Below are positions 17,496 through 25,253 of a stretch of DNA of 35,432 nt, piece by piece. How positions within the stretch are numbered: the first letter of the stretch is position 1; every line of letters begins with the position of its first letter. The notes beneath the pieces are model-generated. The model was given only the letters and a program-made list of their open reading frames with translations. It did not search any database and was not told the origin of the DNA. The stretch covers positions 1 to 35,432 of the forward strand of contig JAKQHR010000173.1 in the NCBI GenBank assembly GCA_029557905.1. Reading direction: 5' to 3'. Both the position numbers and the translations under genes were made by a program. The DNA is from Verrucomicrobiota bacterium (GTDB lineage Bacteria; Verrucomicrobiota; Kiritimatiellia; JAKQHR01).

Positions 17496-18120
17496 GCTTC
17501 TGGCCATATTCGGCATGGCCTTTCTGGTCGGATTCTCGGGAGCAGTCGCTCCGGGTCCGGTGTTCACCATGACCATCAGTGAATCTCTCAAACGCGGGTT
17601 CAGGGCGGGTCCGCTGATTGTGCTGGGGCATGCGGTTCTGGAAATGCTGCTGCTGGCGGCCATTATGCTGGGGCTCGGCGTCTGGCTGACCAGGCCTGAA
17701 GTCACCCGTTTCTTTGCGCTGGTTGGCGGAATCATCCTCCTGGCGATGGGGGGGCACATGGTGGCCACGGCAGGGAAGGCGACCGACGAGGCTCTTCACG
17801 CGGAAGCGAGTGCGGGAGATGCCGTCCGCGGCCCTGTGATGGCGGGTGTGCTTCTCAGCCTGTCCAATCCGTACTGGATCATCTGGTGGGCGACCATCGG
17901 GCTGGGTCTGATCACCAAGTCTCTTGAGGCCGGCCTGCTTGGACTGGTCTTCTTCTATTGCGGGCACATCACGGCCGATCTGACCTGGTACAGCTTTGTT
18001 TCCTATACGGTATCTGCCGGCCGGCGGCTCTGCCCTCCCCGGGTATACCATGTGATATTCATCGTCTGCGGAGCCGGCCTGGTCGGCCTCGGCCTCTGGT
18101 TTCTGAAGAGCTTGTTCTGA
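17488..18120 (+). CDS. LysE/RhtB family exporter
   Basis: The 210-residue protein has about six membrane helices and the LysE-family N-terminal signature (AFLVGFSGAVAPGPVFTMTI), followed by SLKRGFRAGPLIVLGHAVLEMLLL. A central SLSNPYWIIWWATIGLGL is also typical. The family exports amino acids or related small molecules. The best start is the GTG at 17488, which overlaps the end of the AI-2E gene and has GGCGGAG upstream. An upstream ATG at 17422 would add a basic, unrelated stretch. It ends 11 bases from the convergent DUF151 gene. Substrate cannot be inferred. Confidence 0.88.
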   Translation: MIKLLAIFGMAFLVGFSGAVAPGPVFTMTISESLKRGFRAGPLIVLGHAVLEMLLLAAIMLGLGVWLTRPEVTRFFALVGGIILLAMGGHMVATAGKATDEALHAEASAGDAVRGPVMAGVLLSLSNPYWIIWWATIGLGLITKSLEAGLLGLVFFYCGHITADLTWYSFVSYTVSAGRRLCPPRVYHVIFIVCGAGLVGLGLWFLKSLF

Positions 18121-18131
18121 GCAGCAGACGG

Positions 18132-18569
18132 CTATTCGTCCTTGTCGTGCTGCTCCAGCACCCACGTCATGTCTTCGGATGCCTCCCAAACATCCTGTTT
18201 GACAAAAAGCGGGGCATCCAGTTCCAAAGCCAGCGCGATGCAGTCACTGGGCCGCGCATCAATTTCGACAATGTGCTTTCCCTCGCCCGCAGGCTGAGAA
18301 AGATAAAGATGCGCAAAATAGATATCCTCTTTCAGCGTGTGGACAACGGCCTTTTCCACTTTGGCTCCGAGGCCGGCAATGATGCTCTCGATAAGCATAT
18401 GCGTGTGAGGGCGCATGGTCCGGACTCCTTCGCGCGCCATGCAGATGGCCTCACCGGTGAAACCGTCTATGAAGAAAGCGATGTTCTTGATCCCGTCCGT
18501 GACAAATACGGCATATCCCTCCTTTGTGCGGATGATGTCGTTGAAGCGGACAGGGATATCTCTTTTCAT
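18132..18569 (-). CDS. Bifunctional nuclease family protein (DUF151)
   Basis: The 145-residue protein matches PF02577: GEAICMAREGVRTMRPHTHMLIESIIAGLGA, then IYFAHLYLSQ, then the hallmark VEIDARPSDCIALALELDAPLFV. Plant and thermophile members have RNase and DNase activity; the role of bacterial members is poorly known. It lies downstream of clpB and a 24-codon micro-ORF on the same strand, with gaps of 10 and 6 bases, so it is likely expressed with the chaperone. The Shine-Dalgarno is weak, which would fit coupling to the preceding micro-ORF. Confidence 0.88.
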   Translation of the reverse strand: MKRDIPVRFNDIIRTKEGYAVFVTDGIKNIAFFIDGFTGEAICMAREGVRTMRPHTHMLIESIIAGLGAKVEKAVVHTLKEDIYFAHLYLSQPAGEGKHIVEIDARPSDCIALALELDAPLFVKQDVWEASEDMTWVLEQHDKDE

Positions 18570-18579
18570 GATGGTCCGT

Positions 18580-18654
18580 TCACATGTCGCGGGAGATGTA
18601 CCACACGGCCCAGAATATGAATATGACGAGTGCAGCAGACAGAAAAGTGTTCAT
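18580..18654 (-). CDS. 24-residue membrane micro-ORF between clpB and DUF151
   Basis: An ATG at 18654 opens 6 bases after the clpB stop and reads 24 codons to a TGA at 18580-18582, 10 bases before the DUF151 start. The peptide is one hydrophobic helix (SAALVIFIFWAVWYI) with a polar N-terminus and a short charged tail (SRDM), the look of a single-pass membrane micro-protein. A weak AGG lies 5 bases upstream. Because it fills the whole gap between two co-directional genes, it may instead be a translational coupling device. I cannot name a family. Confidence 0.45.
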   Translation of the reverse strand: MNTFLSAALVIFIFWAVWYISRDM

Positions 18655-18660
18655 TGGCGC

Positions 18661-21273
18661 CTATCTGATTTTAAATTCAATCTTCCCGTTTTTATATTCT
18701 GCTTCGACGCGGGCCCCTTCCGGAATGCGTCCTTCGATGATCTCACTGGCGAGGGCATCGAGAATTTCCCTCTGAAGGACTCTCTTGAGCGGCCGCGCGC
18801 CAAAAGAGGAGTCATAGCCGGTTTCGGCCAGATGGTTCTTTGCTTCATCCGTCAGGCTCAACTCGATGCTGCGCCCGGCCAGATGTTTTCTGATCCGGTT
18901 GAGCTGAATTTCAACGACTTCCCTGATGTGCTTCCGGTTCAGGCTGTGGAAGATGATGATTTCATCCAGACGGTTGAGGAACTCGGGACGGAACTGCGCC
19001 CGCAGAGCTTCCATCACGCGCTGCTCCATGACCTGATAAGCCCTGTCTCCGCGCTTCAGATCCGGTTCCAGAACCAGAGCTTCGTGAATGATGGCACTGC
19101 CGATGTTGGACGTCATGATAATGATGGTGTTTGTGAAGTTTACTGTGCGGCCCTGTCCGTCGGTCAGCCGGCCGTCATCCAGGATCTGGAGCAGGACGTT
19201 GAACACTTCAGGATGGGCTTTTTCTATTTCATCAAACAGCACCACCGACCATGGTTTGCGGCGGACATGCTCGGTGAGGTAACCGCCCTCCTCATAGCCG
19301 ACATAGCCCGGCGGCGCGCCGATCAGGCGCGCCACACTGTGTTTCTCCATGAATTCAGACATGTCCACCCGCAGAATGGCCTGTTCGTCGTCGAACAGGA
19401 ATTCGGCCAGCGCGCGCGCGAGCTCAGTTTTTCCGACGCCGGTCGGCCCCATGAAAATGAATGATCCGATGGGCCGGTTGGGATCCTGCAGGCCGGAACG
19501 AGCCCGGCGCACCGCATTTGAAACCGCTTCCACGGCCTCCTGCTGGCCGACCACCCGCTGCTGCAGCCGCTGCTCCATTTCCATCAGCTTGTGTTTCTCG
19601 CTCTCCAGCAGCCGTGAGACCGGAATATGAGTCCAGCTTGAGATCACGGAAGCGATATCTTCCGCGTCCACTTCTTCCTTCAAAATCCGATCCTTCTTCT
19701 GCAGTTCGGCCAGTTTCTGCTGCGCGGACTGGATTTGCTTTTCGGTCTTCGGAATCTTGTCGTACATGATTTCCGCGGCGGACTCGAGGTCGTTGCTGCG
19801 CTTGGCGGCCTCCTCCCTGTTCCGCAGGAGATCCAGCGCCTGGGTCAGGTGCCGGATTTCGGATATCATCTCTTTTTCGCTGTTCCAGTGCAGCTTAAGC
19901 TTTGAGCTCTTCTCTGAAAGCTCCGCAAGCTCCTGCTCGATCTTCTGCAGACGCTCCTTTGAACCCTCATCCTTCTCTTTGCGGAGGGCGGAGCGCTCGA
20001 TTTCCAGCTGCATTATCCGGCGTTCGATTTCGTCAATTTCAACAGGCATGCTGTCTATTTCCATCCGCAGCCGGCTGGCGGCCTCGTCCACAAGGTCAAT
20101 GGCCTTGTCCGGCAGGAACCGGTCGCTGATGTAGCGGTCGGAAAGTGTCGCGGCGGCCACCAGTGCGGCGTCCTGGATGCGGACCCCGTGATGGACCTCG
20201 TAGCGTTCACGCAGTCCGCGCAGGATCGCGATGGTGGCCTCGACCGTCGGCTCCTCCACCATCACCGGCTGGAAACGCCGTTCAAGCGCGGCATCCTTCT
20301 CAACATGCTTGCGATACTCGTCCAGCGTGGTGGCGCCCACGCAGCGCAGTTCTCCGCGCGCAAGCGCAGGCTTGATCATATTCGACGCATCCATCGCGCC
20401 CTCGGCCCCTCCCGCGCCCACCAGTGTGTGAAGCTCGTCAATGAAGAGAATGATCTGGCCGCTGGCCTCGGTCACCTCTTTCAGAAAGGCCTTGAAGCGG
20501 TCTTCGAATTCTCCCCGGTATTTGGCCCCCGCCACCATCTGTCCAAGATCGAGCGAGACCACGCGCTTGCTCTTGAGCCCTTCCGGGACATCCCCGGCCA
20601 CAATACGCTGTGCGAGCCCCTCCGCAATCGCGGTCTTCCCAACCCCGGGCTCTCCGATCAGCACGGGATTGTTCTTGGTCCGGCGAGAAAGCACCTGAAT
20701 GACGCGCCGGATTTCGCTGTCCCGCCCGATGACGGGATCCAGTTTGCCTTTGCGCGCGGCCTCGGTCAGGTCATGGCCGTATTTTTTCATGGCCTCGTAT
20801 TTGTCCTCGGGGGCCGGATCCGTAACACGCTGGCGCCCCCGGACCGCCTGCAGGGCCTTCAGCACGGCATCGGGCGTCAGTCCTGCCTGGCGGGCGATGG
20901 CCTGGAATTCATCGCTGCCCTTCTCGATGGCCGCCAGAAAAAGATGCTCCGTGCTGACATACTCGTCCTTCATCTTCTCCGCGAGGGCAAAAGCGTTGTC
21001 GAGCACCTGCTTCAGATCGCGGGAGATATACAGATCAACGGCGGCGCCCTCGACCCGGGGACGCTTTGACAGCAGGCGCTCGACCTGATCGCGCAGCCCG
21101 TCGGGCGGCGTGCCCAGACGCTGGAGCAGGGGGCGTACGATCCCTTCCTCCTGGTCAATCAGGGCGGCAACCAGGTGCGGAGTGCCGATTTCGCCGTGTC
21201 CAGCCTGTTCGGCCAGGCGGCGCGCATGATGCACAGCTTCCTGCGATTTGATTGTCAGTTTGTCCAGCTGCAT
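18661..21273 (-). CDS. clpB: ATP-dependent disaggregase ClpB
   Basis: ClpB is a hexameric AAA+ chaperone that pulls polypeptides out of aggregates together with DnaK. The 870-residue length is normal. The order is an N-terminal Clp_N double repeat (residues 1-145), first AAA+ module with Walker A GEPGVGKT (207-214), a coiled-coil middle domain of Glu/Lys/Arg heptads (about 405-530), second AAA+ module with [16 protein letters not shown], and the D2-small domain ending [14 protein letters not shown]. The coiled-coil M-domain separates it from ClpA/ClpC. The start at 21273 has GGGAGG 10 bases upstream; an open frame to 21738 is not ClpB-like. I see no CIRCE element; a sigma-70-type promoter with an inverted repeat in its spacer precedes it. 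Confidence 0.97.
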   Translation of the reverse strand: MQLDKLTIKSQEAVHHARRLAEQAGHGEIGTPHLVAALIDQEEGIVRPLLQRLGTPPDGLRDQVERLLSKRPRVEGAAVDLYISRDLKQVLDNAFALAEKMKDEYVSTEHLFLAAIEKGSDEFQAIARQAGLTPDAVLKALQAVRGRQRVTDPAPEDKYEAMKKYGHDLTEAARKGKLDPVIGRDSEIRRVIQVLSRRTKNNPVLIGEPGVGKTAIAEGLAQRIVAGDVPEGLKSKRVVSLDLGQMVAGAKYRGEFEDRFKAFLKEVTEASGQIILFIDELHTLVGAGGAEGAMDASNMIKPALARGELRCVGATTLDEYRKHVEKDAALERRFQPVMVEEPTVEATIAILRGLRERYEVHHGVRIQDAALVAAATLSDRYISDRFLPDKAIDLVDEAASRLRMEIDSMPVEIDEIERRIMQLEIERSALRKEKDEGSKERLQKIEQELAELSEKSSKLKLHWNSEKEMISEIRHLTQALDLLRNREEAAKRSNDLESAAEIMYDKIPKTEKQIQSAQQKLAELQKKDRILKEEVDAEDIASVISSWTHIPVSRLLESEKHKLMEMEQRLQQRVVGQQEAVEAVSNAVRRARSGLQDPNRPIGSFIFMGPTGVGKTELARALAEFLFDDEQAILRVDMSEFMEKHSVARLIGAPPGYVGYEEGGYLTEHVRRKPWSVVLFDEIEKAHPEVFNVLLQILDDGRLTDGQGRTVNFTNTIIIMTSNIGSAIIHEALVLEPDLKRGDRAYQVMEQRVMEALRAQFRPEFLNRLDEIIIFHSLNRKHIREVVEIQLNRIRKHLAGRSIELSLTDEAKNHLAETGYDSSFGARPLKRVLQREILDALASEIIEGRIPEGARVEAEYKNGKIEFKIR

Positions 21274-21321
21274 GGCAGAAAAACCTCCCAGCATGGCTGA
21301 ATCCATGCAAATACAACGGAA

Positions 21322-21350
21322 AGAATACACTCGTGGGCGAGTTTTTTCAA
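21322..21350 (-). promoter_or_regulatory. clpB promoter with inverted repeat in the spacer
   Basis: On the minus strand TTGAAA (21350-21345) and TATTCT (21327-21322) are spaced exactly 17 bases. The spacer contains ACTCG-N4-CGAGT (21329-21342), a possible operator. It does not match CIRCE or a sigma-32 promoter. The match to sigma-70 is good. Confidence 0.6.
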
Positions 21351-21380
21351 TACAAGCGGAGGAGAACTTGAAACGGCGGC

Positions 21381-21411
21381 TTGAATTGTGCCGCCCGGCT
21401 GTTAGTATGAT
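21381..21411 (+). promoter_or_regulatory. Weak candidate promoter for the zinc-ribbon/kinase pair
   Basis: TTGAAT (21381-21386) and TATGAT (21406-21411) are 19 bases apart, longer than ideal. It lies about 33 bases before the ATG at 21445. Confidence 0.3.
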
Positions 21412-21444
21412 CGCACTTGAACCAGTTGGCGTTAAGGAGCAGCG

Positions 21445-22290
21445 ATGAGTGACAGCAGAGTGAAGTGTTTGTTTTGCGGGCAGGTTTTCATGGTGGACAA
21501 GGAGAAGGCCGGGGCGTCCGCGCCCTGTCCGGCCTGCGGGAAAGAAACCTTCCTGGACATGCCGGATGATCCGGGACGGCTGGAATCCTATCAGATCAAG
21601 GACAGCTCCGGGGTCACAGAGGACAGTCGCGACTGTCCTGCCTGCGGCGCGCCTGTTCCGGGAAACGCCCTGGTCTGCACTCAGTGCGGCTACAATTTGG
21701 AGACGGGCCAGAAAAAAAATACACGGATTGTCCGCCAAGGGACGGCGCTGTCGCGATTTGCGGTGCCTGTGCTGCTCATGATTATTTCCGGCATGGCGGT
21801 CTATATTGTTCAGGAAAGCCGCTTCGAGAAGCGGCTCGAGAAGGCGCGTGAGCAGTGGGAAGCCTCAACCGCGCGAATCAGCGCGGCGCCGCTCCCGGCC
21901 GTGTCCGCGCCGCCCGCGGCGGCTGCCGCTGAAGAGCCTGCTGCGGCGGCTGTGGAGGCCCCTGCGCCGGCCGCGCCGCCTGCAGAGGCCGTTGTTCAAT
22001 CGCCGGAGGAAGAAGCCGGGGTTCTGGCCCAGAGAGAGCAGCGGTTTCGGGACGAACTGGATAAACAATCCCCGTTGTATCCGAAAAATGAGTCGGTCAC
22101 TCTGGTCGGAAAAACAGGCCGGGTGCATCGCGGGCGCCTGATCGGCCTGAAAAGCGATGTGGTGGTGCTGGCTGTGGCGGGCGGCACGGAGGAGATCGCC
22201 TTGAACCAGCTGAGCCACGAAAGCCGCTTGCGCTGCGATAAAACCTACCGTGATGAATATATCAAGCGCCGGGTTCAGCCGCGAAGGTAG
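21445..22290 (+). CDS. Membrane protein with two N-terminal zinc ribbons
   Basis: The 281-residue protein begins with two CxxC...CxxC ribbons: CLFC/CPAC at about residues 9-32 and CPAC/CTQC at about 64-85, the second in the style [24 protein letters not shown] single membrane helix follows (about 110-127, [16 protein letters not shown]), then a coiled-coil-like stretch, a long Ala/Pro/Glu linker (about residues 148-195), and a small C-terminal domain ([34 protein letters not shown]) that looks like a short SH3-like beta barrel. I do not recognise a function. Such zinc-ribbon membrane proteins with low-complexity tethers are common in PVC-type genomes. It is followed 6 bases later by the kinase-like gene, so the pair may be an operon. 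Confidence 0.8.
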   Translation: MSDSRVKCLFCGQVFMVDKEKAGASAPCPACGKETFLDMPDDPGRLESYQIKDSSGVTEDSRDCPACGAPVPGNALVCTQCGYNLETGQKKNTRIVRQGTALSRFAVPVLLMIISGMAVYIVQESRFEKRLEKAREQWEASTARISAAPLPAVSAPPAAAAAEEPAAAAVEAPAPAAPPAEAVVQSPEEEAGVLAQREQRFRDELDKQSPLYPKNESVTLVGKTGRVHRGRLIGLKSDVVVLAVAGGTEEIALNQLSHESRLRCDKTYRDEYIKRRVQPRR

Positions 22291-22296
22291 GGAAAT

Positions 22297-23967
22297 ATGA
22301 AGAAAAACATTTCTCTTTCCGAACTGAAGCTGCTTCGGGATTCCCTGCTGGCGGAACTCTGTCCTGTTCTGGAAGAAAGTGATGCCCGGCATGAAAACGT
22401 TCAGCAGATTCTGACCGGGTGTCCCGTGATCAGCGCCCCGGTTGAAACAGCCGTGGAAGCCTTGATCAGTTCGTCGGAGAAGCTGTACGCCAATCTCCTC
22501 AGGGAGGAGGCGACTTTGTACAAAAAGGTTCTTGAGACCCGGCAGGAACAGAACGCGTCCAGCCGCTTTGGCCTTTATCAGGCGGCGCTGCCTGTGCTGG
22601 CCGGTGACAGGATTTGCTGTTGTCTGCGGACCGGCTGGATGATCACCGAGCCGGTCAGCGGCAAGCTCCTCTCTGAACTTGAAGCGCACGGAACCCTGTC
22701 TGACAAGGAGCTGAAGCGGGCCGTGGAAAGCCTTCGCGTGTACACCCGTGAAGAGGAACAGCAGGTCACCGCGTTTCTGCGCCAGCTTCGCGATCTGCTG
22801 TCTGTGCTGCTGGATGAATCCCGCCGGGCCGACAGCCTGGCGGAGCAGTTGATCAGTTCGGAGCGGGCCCGGTCGCTGGGAGCTTTAACGGGCGGCGTGG
22901 CCCATCATTTCAACAGTCTGCTTTCTGTGATTCTGGGCTATTCCTCTTTCATGCTCAACCGCTTGTCCCTCCCCCCGGAAGCTTCCGATGCGCTGGAGCA
23001 TATTTCCGAGGCCGCCCAGAAGGGCCGCCGCCTGACCGAGGAAATGCTGGCCTTCCTCGGGAGCGAGGCCGAGGTGCAGGCCACATGCGGGGTCCACGAG
23101 ATTCTGGAAGGGGTTGTTTCGCTCCTGAATTCGCAGGTGCATTCACGGGTGCGCTTTACCATGAATCTGGGCGCTAAGAATGACGAAATATCCGCCCGGC
23201 CCAGCGCTCTTCATCAGGTGATTTTCAATCTGGTAACCAATTCGCTCGATGCCATGGACGGTCCCGGATGCATCATGGTCGTCACGCAGAACACGGAGAT
23301 GCGCACTGGAAATGTTCTGCGCCGCTTCATCGAAATTGGGGTCGCGGAGCAGGAAGGGGAGAAATCCGCGGAGGAAATGCCCCTGACCGGCGATTCGTCA
23401 GCGCCCGAAAATGCCAGCCTGAAGATATCCAGTCTGTTTGGCCTTGTCGCCGACCTGGAGGGATCTGTCTTGATTGATCCGGCCGCAGTCAGCGGGAAGC
23501 CGCGCGTCAAGGTGATCCTTCCGACCATCGCTCAGGCCGACGCCCGTGCAGCGAGCCCGGACGGCGGCGATCAGCTGAAGCCTTCCACCATCTGGGTTGT
23601 GGATGACGATGAAACATTTCGAAAAATGTGCGAGTTTGTTCTTTCGGGGCAGGGGCATACGGTCTTGAGTCTGTCCGGTGCAAATGAATTGCAGGACAAA
23701 TGGACCGGGGGAGCGACTCCGCCGGACATGATTATCATGGACTTCAGCATGCCGGACTTCAACGGCCTCGAAATGTGCCAGTGGCTGCGCCGCGCCGGCG
23801 CTGATGTGCCGGTGGTTCTGGTCAGCGGGCTTTCCGCCAATCAGCCGGATATTCATCGGGCCACGGCCATGAAGCGGACCACGTTCCTCCAGAAGCCCTT
23901 TACCTTCCGGGAGCTGACGGATGCGGTGGAGAAAGCCCTCGCCGAAAGCCTTATCGGCGGCCGCTGA
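22297..23967 (+). CDS. Hybrid histidine-kinase-like protein with degenerate ATPase and receiver domain
   Basis: The 556-residue protein has an unrecognised N-terminal region (1-190), an H-box with candidate phospho-His203 (GALTGGVAHHFNSLL), a HATPase_c-like region and a REC domain. The N-box is present (VIFNLVTNSLDAM, Asn315). The DxGxG motif (expected near 347-355) and the GTGLGL lid motif (near 372-378) are replaced by IGVAEQEG and NASLKIS. The REC domain (431-550) keeps its key residues: Asp436-438, Asp482, Ser510 and Lys533. The residue after His203 is His instead of the usual Asp/Glu. It may not autophosphorylate and may instead act as a phosphatase, phosphotransfer scaffold or pseudokinase. 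No membrane helix is seen, so it is cytoplasmic. It ends directly against the convergent DUF2059 gene. Confidence 0.85.
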   Translation: MKKNISLSELKLLRDSLLAELCPVLEESDARHENVQQILTGCPVISAPVETAVEALISSSEKLYANLLREEATLYKKVLETRQEQNASSRFGLYQAALPVLAGDRICCCLRTGWMITEPVSGKLLSELEAHGTLSDKELKRAVESLRVYTREEEQQVTAFLRQLRDLLSVLLDESRRADSLAEQLISSERARSLGALTGGVAHHFNSLLSVILGYSSFMLNRLSLPPEASDALEHISEAAQKGRRLTEEMLAFLGSEAEVQATCGVHEILEGVVSLLNSQVHSRVRFTMNLGAKNDEISARPSALHQVIFNLVTNSLDAMDGPGCIMVVTQNTEMRTGNVLRRFIEIGVAEQEGEKSAEEMPLTGDSSAPENASLKISSLFGLVADLEGSVLIDPAAVSGKPRVKVILPTIAQADARAASPDGGDQLKPSTIWVVDDDETFRKMCEFVLSGQGHTVLSLSGANELQDKWTGGATPPDMIIMDFSMPDFNGLEMCQWLRRAGADVPVVLVSGLSANQPDIHRATAMKRTTFLQKPFTFRELTDAVEKALAESLIGGR

Positions 23968-24453
23968 TTACTGCGCCGGCGGCATGCCCGCGGCTTCCAG
24001 TGCGAGCGCCTGTATCTTCGGCATCAGCGTCATCATCTGTTTTTGAGTGACGCGCATGGATTTTTCCATGATTTCCGGCTGCTTCTCGATGAATTTTCTG
24101 CCTACCGGGGTCTTGTAGAAATCTATGATGCCCTTGAGTTCATCCGCAGTGAAGGTTTCAGCATAAATGCCGATATAATCGGTCTTGATCTTGTCCCAGC
24201 TCATCTCGCCGGCTATGAGATCCATCATCTTCTGCTGCATGGCCAGGGCCTGCTCCTTGCGGTCTCCCGCCATGGATGCAAACTGGGTCGCCTGCATCTG
24301 TTTCACGGCATCAAAGGATTTCTGAATGCTGGACTGCACATCCATCAGAACCAGCAGCTCCTCTGCCAGCGTCTGTGCGGTCTCTTCTTCCGCCCGCACC
24401 GTCGCGGCGCTGAGCATCAGGGAAATGGCAAGCATGGCGAATGTCGTTTTCAA
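23968..24453 (-). CDS. Secreted DUF2059-family protein
   Basis: The 161-residue protein has a signal peptide (AMLAISLMLSAATVRA, cleavage before EEET) and then an all-helical domain. That domain shows the DUF2059 pattern DELKGIIDFYKTPVGRKFIEKQPEIMEKSM. Function is unknown; it is expected in the periplasm. The start is a TTG at 24453-24451 preceded by AGGAG with 8-base spacing. A perfect TATAAT lies just upstream. Its stop abuts the stop of the convergent kinase-like gene with no gap. Confidence 0.85.
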   Translation of the reverse strand: MKTTFAMLAISLMLSAATVRAEEETAQTLAEELLVLMDVQSSIQKSFDAVKQMQATQFASMAGDRKEQALAMQQKMMDLIAGEMSWDKIKTDYIGIYAETFTADELKGIIDFYKTPVGRKFIEKQPEIMEKSMRVTQKQMMTLMPKIQALALEAAGMPPAQ

Positions 24454-24491
24454 TTTTTGTTCTCCTGTTGACGGTCCATAATCACCGGCCC

Positions 24492-24519
24492 ATTATAGCG
24501 AGTCAACGAGCCGGCGCAA
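24492..24519 (-). promoter_or_regulatory. Promoter of the DUF2059 gene inside the end of the Mut7-C gene
   Basis: On the minus strand TTGCGC (24519-24514) and a consensus TATAAT (24497-24492) are 16 bases apart. The -10 box contains the stop codon of the upstream Mut7-C gene, so the two overlap physically. Confidence 0.55.
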
Positions 24520-25227
24520 CCGCGCATAATGCGAGCCTTCCCAGTATATCTTCCCGCATCCGCTGCACTGGAAGAACACACTGCAGTTTTTGCGGGTGTT
24601 ATCCGGCAGGCGGTCCATGATCCGCGTCTTCTCAACCGGCGCCATCAGCCCGTTGCAGACCATGCATCGCGTGAGCGCCCGGGCGGTGTTCAGTTCGTAT
24701 CTCCGCATCACTTCGCGAAGCTGGGCGACCGGATCCGTCGCGTGCACAAAACAGCCCTGCTGCACGCACCGGCGCATCAGCAGCCCCCGGTCCCGGGTGA
24801 GCAGCACGCGTTTCTGCTCCGCGGAGATGGAGGCGAGTTCGGCATCATCGCAGTGATTTCGATAGAGCGCGTCGTACCCCGCCAGGCGGAGCAGCCGCGC
24901 CAGCTTCCCGAGATGGCCGTCCAGAACAAAGCAGATCGGACAGGCCGGGGGTCGGTGAAGCCGGCCCTCCGGCGCCATGCAGGGTGTGAAGAAATGCGGA
25001 TACACCGCGACCCTGCAGCCGTCCCGCAGATGAAAAGAGAAATCCACGGCCTGATCGTCAGCCAGAATCAGGTCCACCTCCGTGTGCGGCACACCCATGG
25101 CCTCAATGGCATCCTTGACCGAAGGCGCCCCGTCAAATGCGCAGGGGCGGGTTTGTCCGCGCCGCGCGGGTTCGATGAAATTGTTCAGCTCGCCGTAAAA
25201 ACGGAACTCTGCCGTATGCGAAGTCAT
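24493..25227 (-). CDS. Mut7-C RNase-fold protein with ubiquitin-like N-terminal domain
   Basis: The 244-residue protein has a ubiquitin/ThiS-like N-terminal half (about 5-85: AEFRFYGELNNFI...VDLILADDQAVDFSFHLRDGCRVAVYP). A PIN-like Mut7-C domain follows (about 98-240), with LDGHLGKLARLLRLAGYDALY, LTRDRGLL and acidic residues of a metal site (DDAEL). It ends in a zinc ribbon made of CMVC and CSGC. The fusion corresponds to PF14451 plus PF01927. Mut7-C proteins are predicted RNases and the ubiquitin-like part is proposed to be regulatory; neither is established for this member. It is divergent from mtaB with a 26-base gap. No Shine-Dalgarno is visible. Confidence 0.88.
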   Translation of the reverse strand: MTSHTAEFRFYGELNNFIEPARRGQTRPCAFDGAPSVKDAIEAMGVPHTEVDLILADDQAVDFSFHLRDGCRVAVYPHFFTPCMAPEGRLHRPPACPICFVLDGHLGKLARLLRLAGYDALYRNHCDDAELASISAEQKRVLLTRDRGLLMRRCVQQGCFVHATDPVAQLREVMRRYELNTARALTRCMVCNGLMAPVEKTRIMDRLPDNTRKNCSVFFQCSGCGKIYWEGSHYARLRRLVDSL

Positions 25228-25253
25228 GGATTTAGTGTATACCGGCGGGAATC

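Noticed and set aside
20188-21069. 293-codon plus-strand open frame inside clpB
   Set aside because: It is antisense to the first AAA+ module and has no recognisable domain.
21274-21444. CIRCE or sigma-32 element upstream of clpB
   Set aside because: No CIRCE-like TTAGCACTC-N9-GAGTGCTAA and no CTTGAAA/CCCCAT pair is visible in the gap.
21274-21738. 155-codon N-terminal extension of clpB
   Set aside because: It runs through the promoter and into the opposite-strand zinc-ribbon gene; the ClpB N-domain begins at 21273 with a good Shine-Dalgarno.
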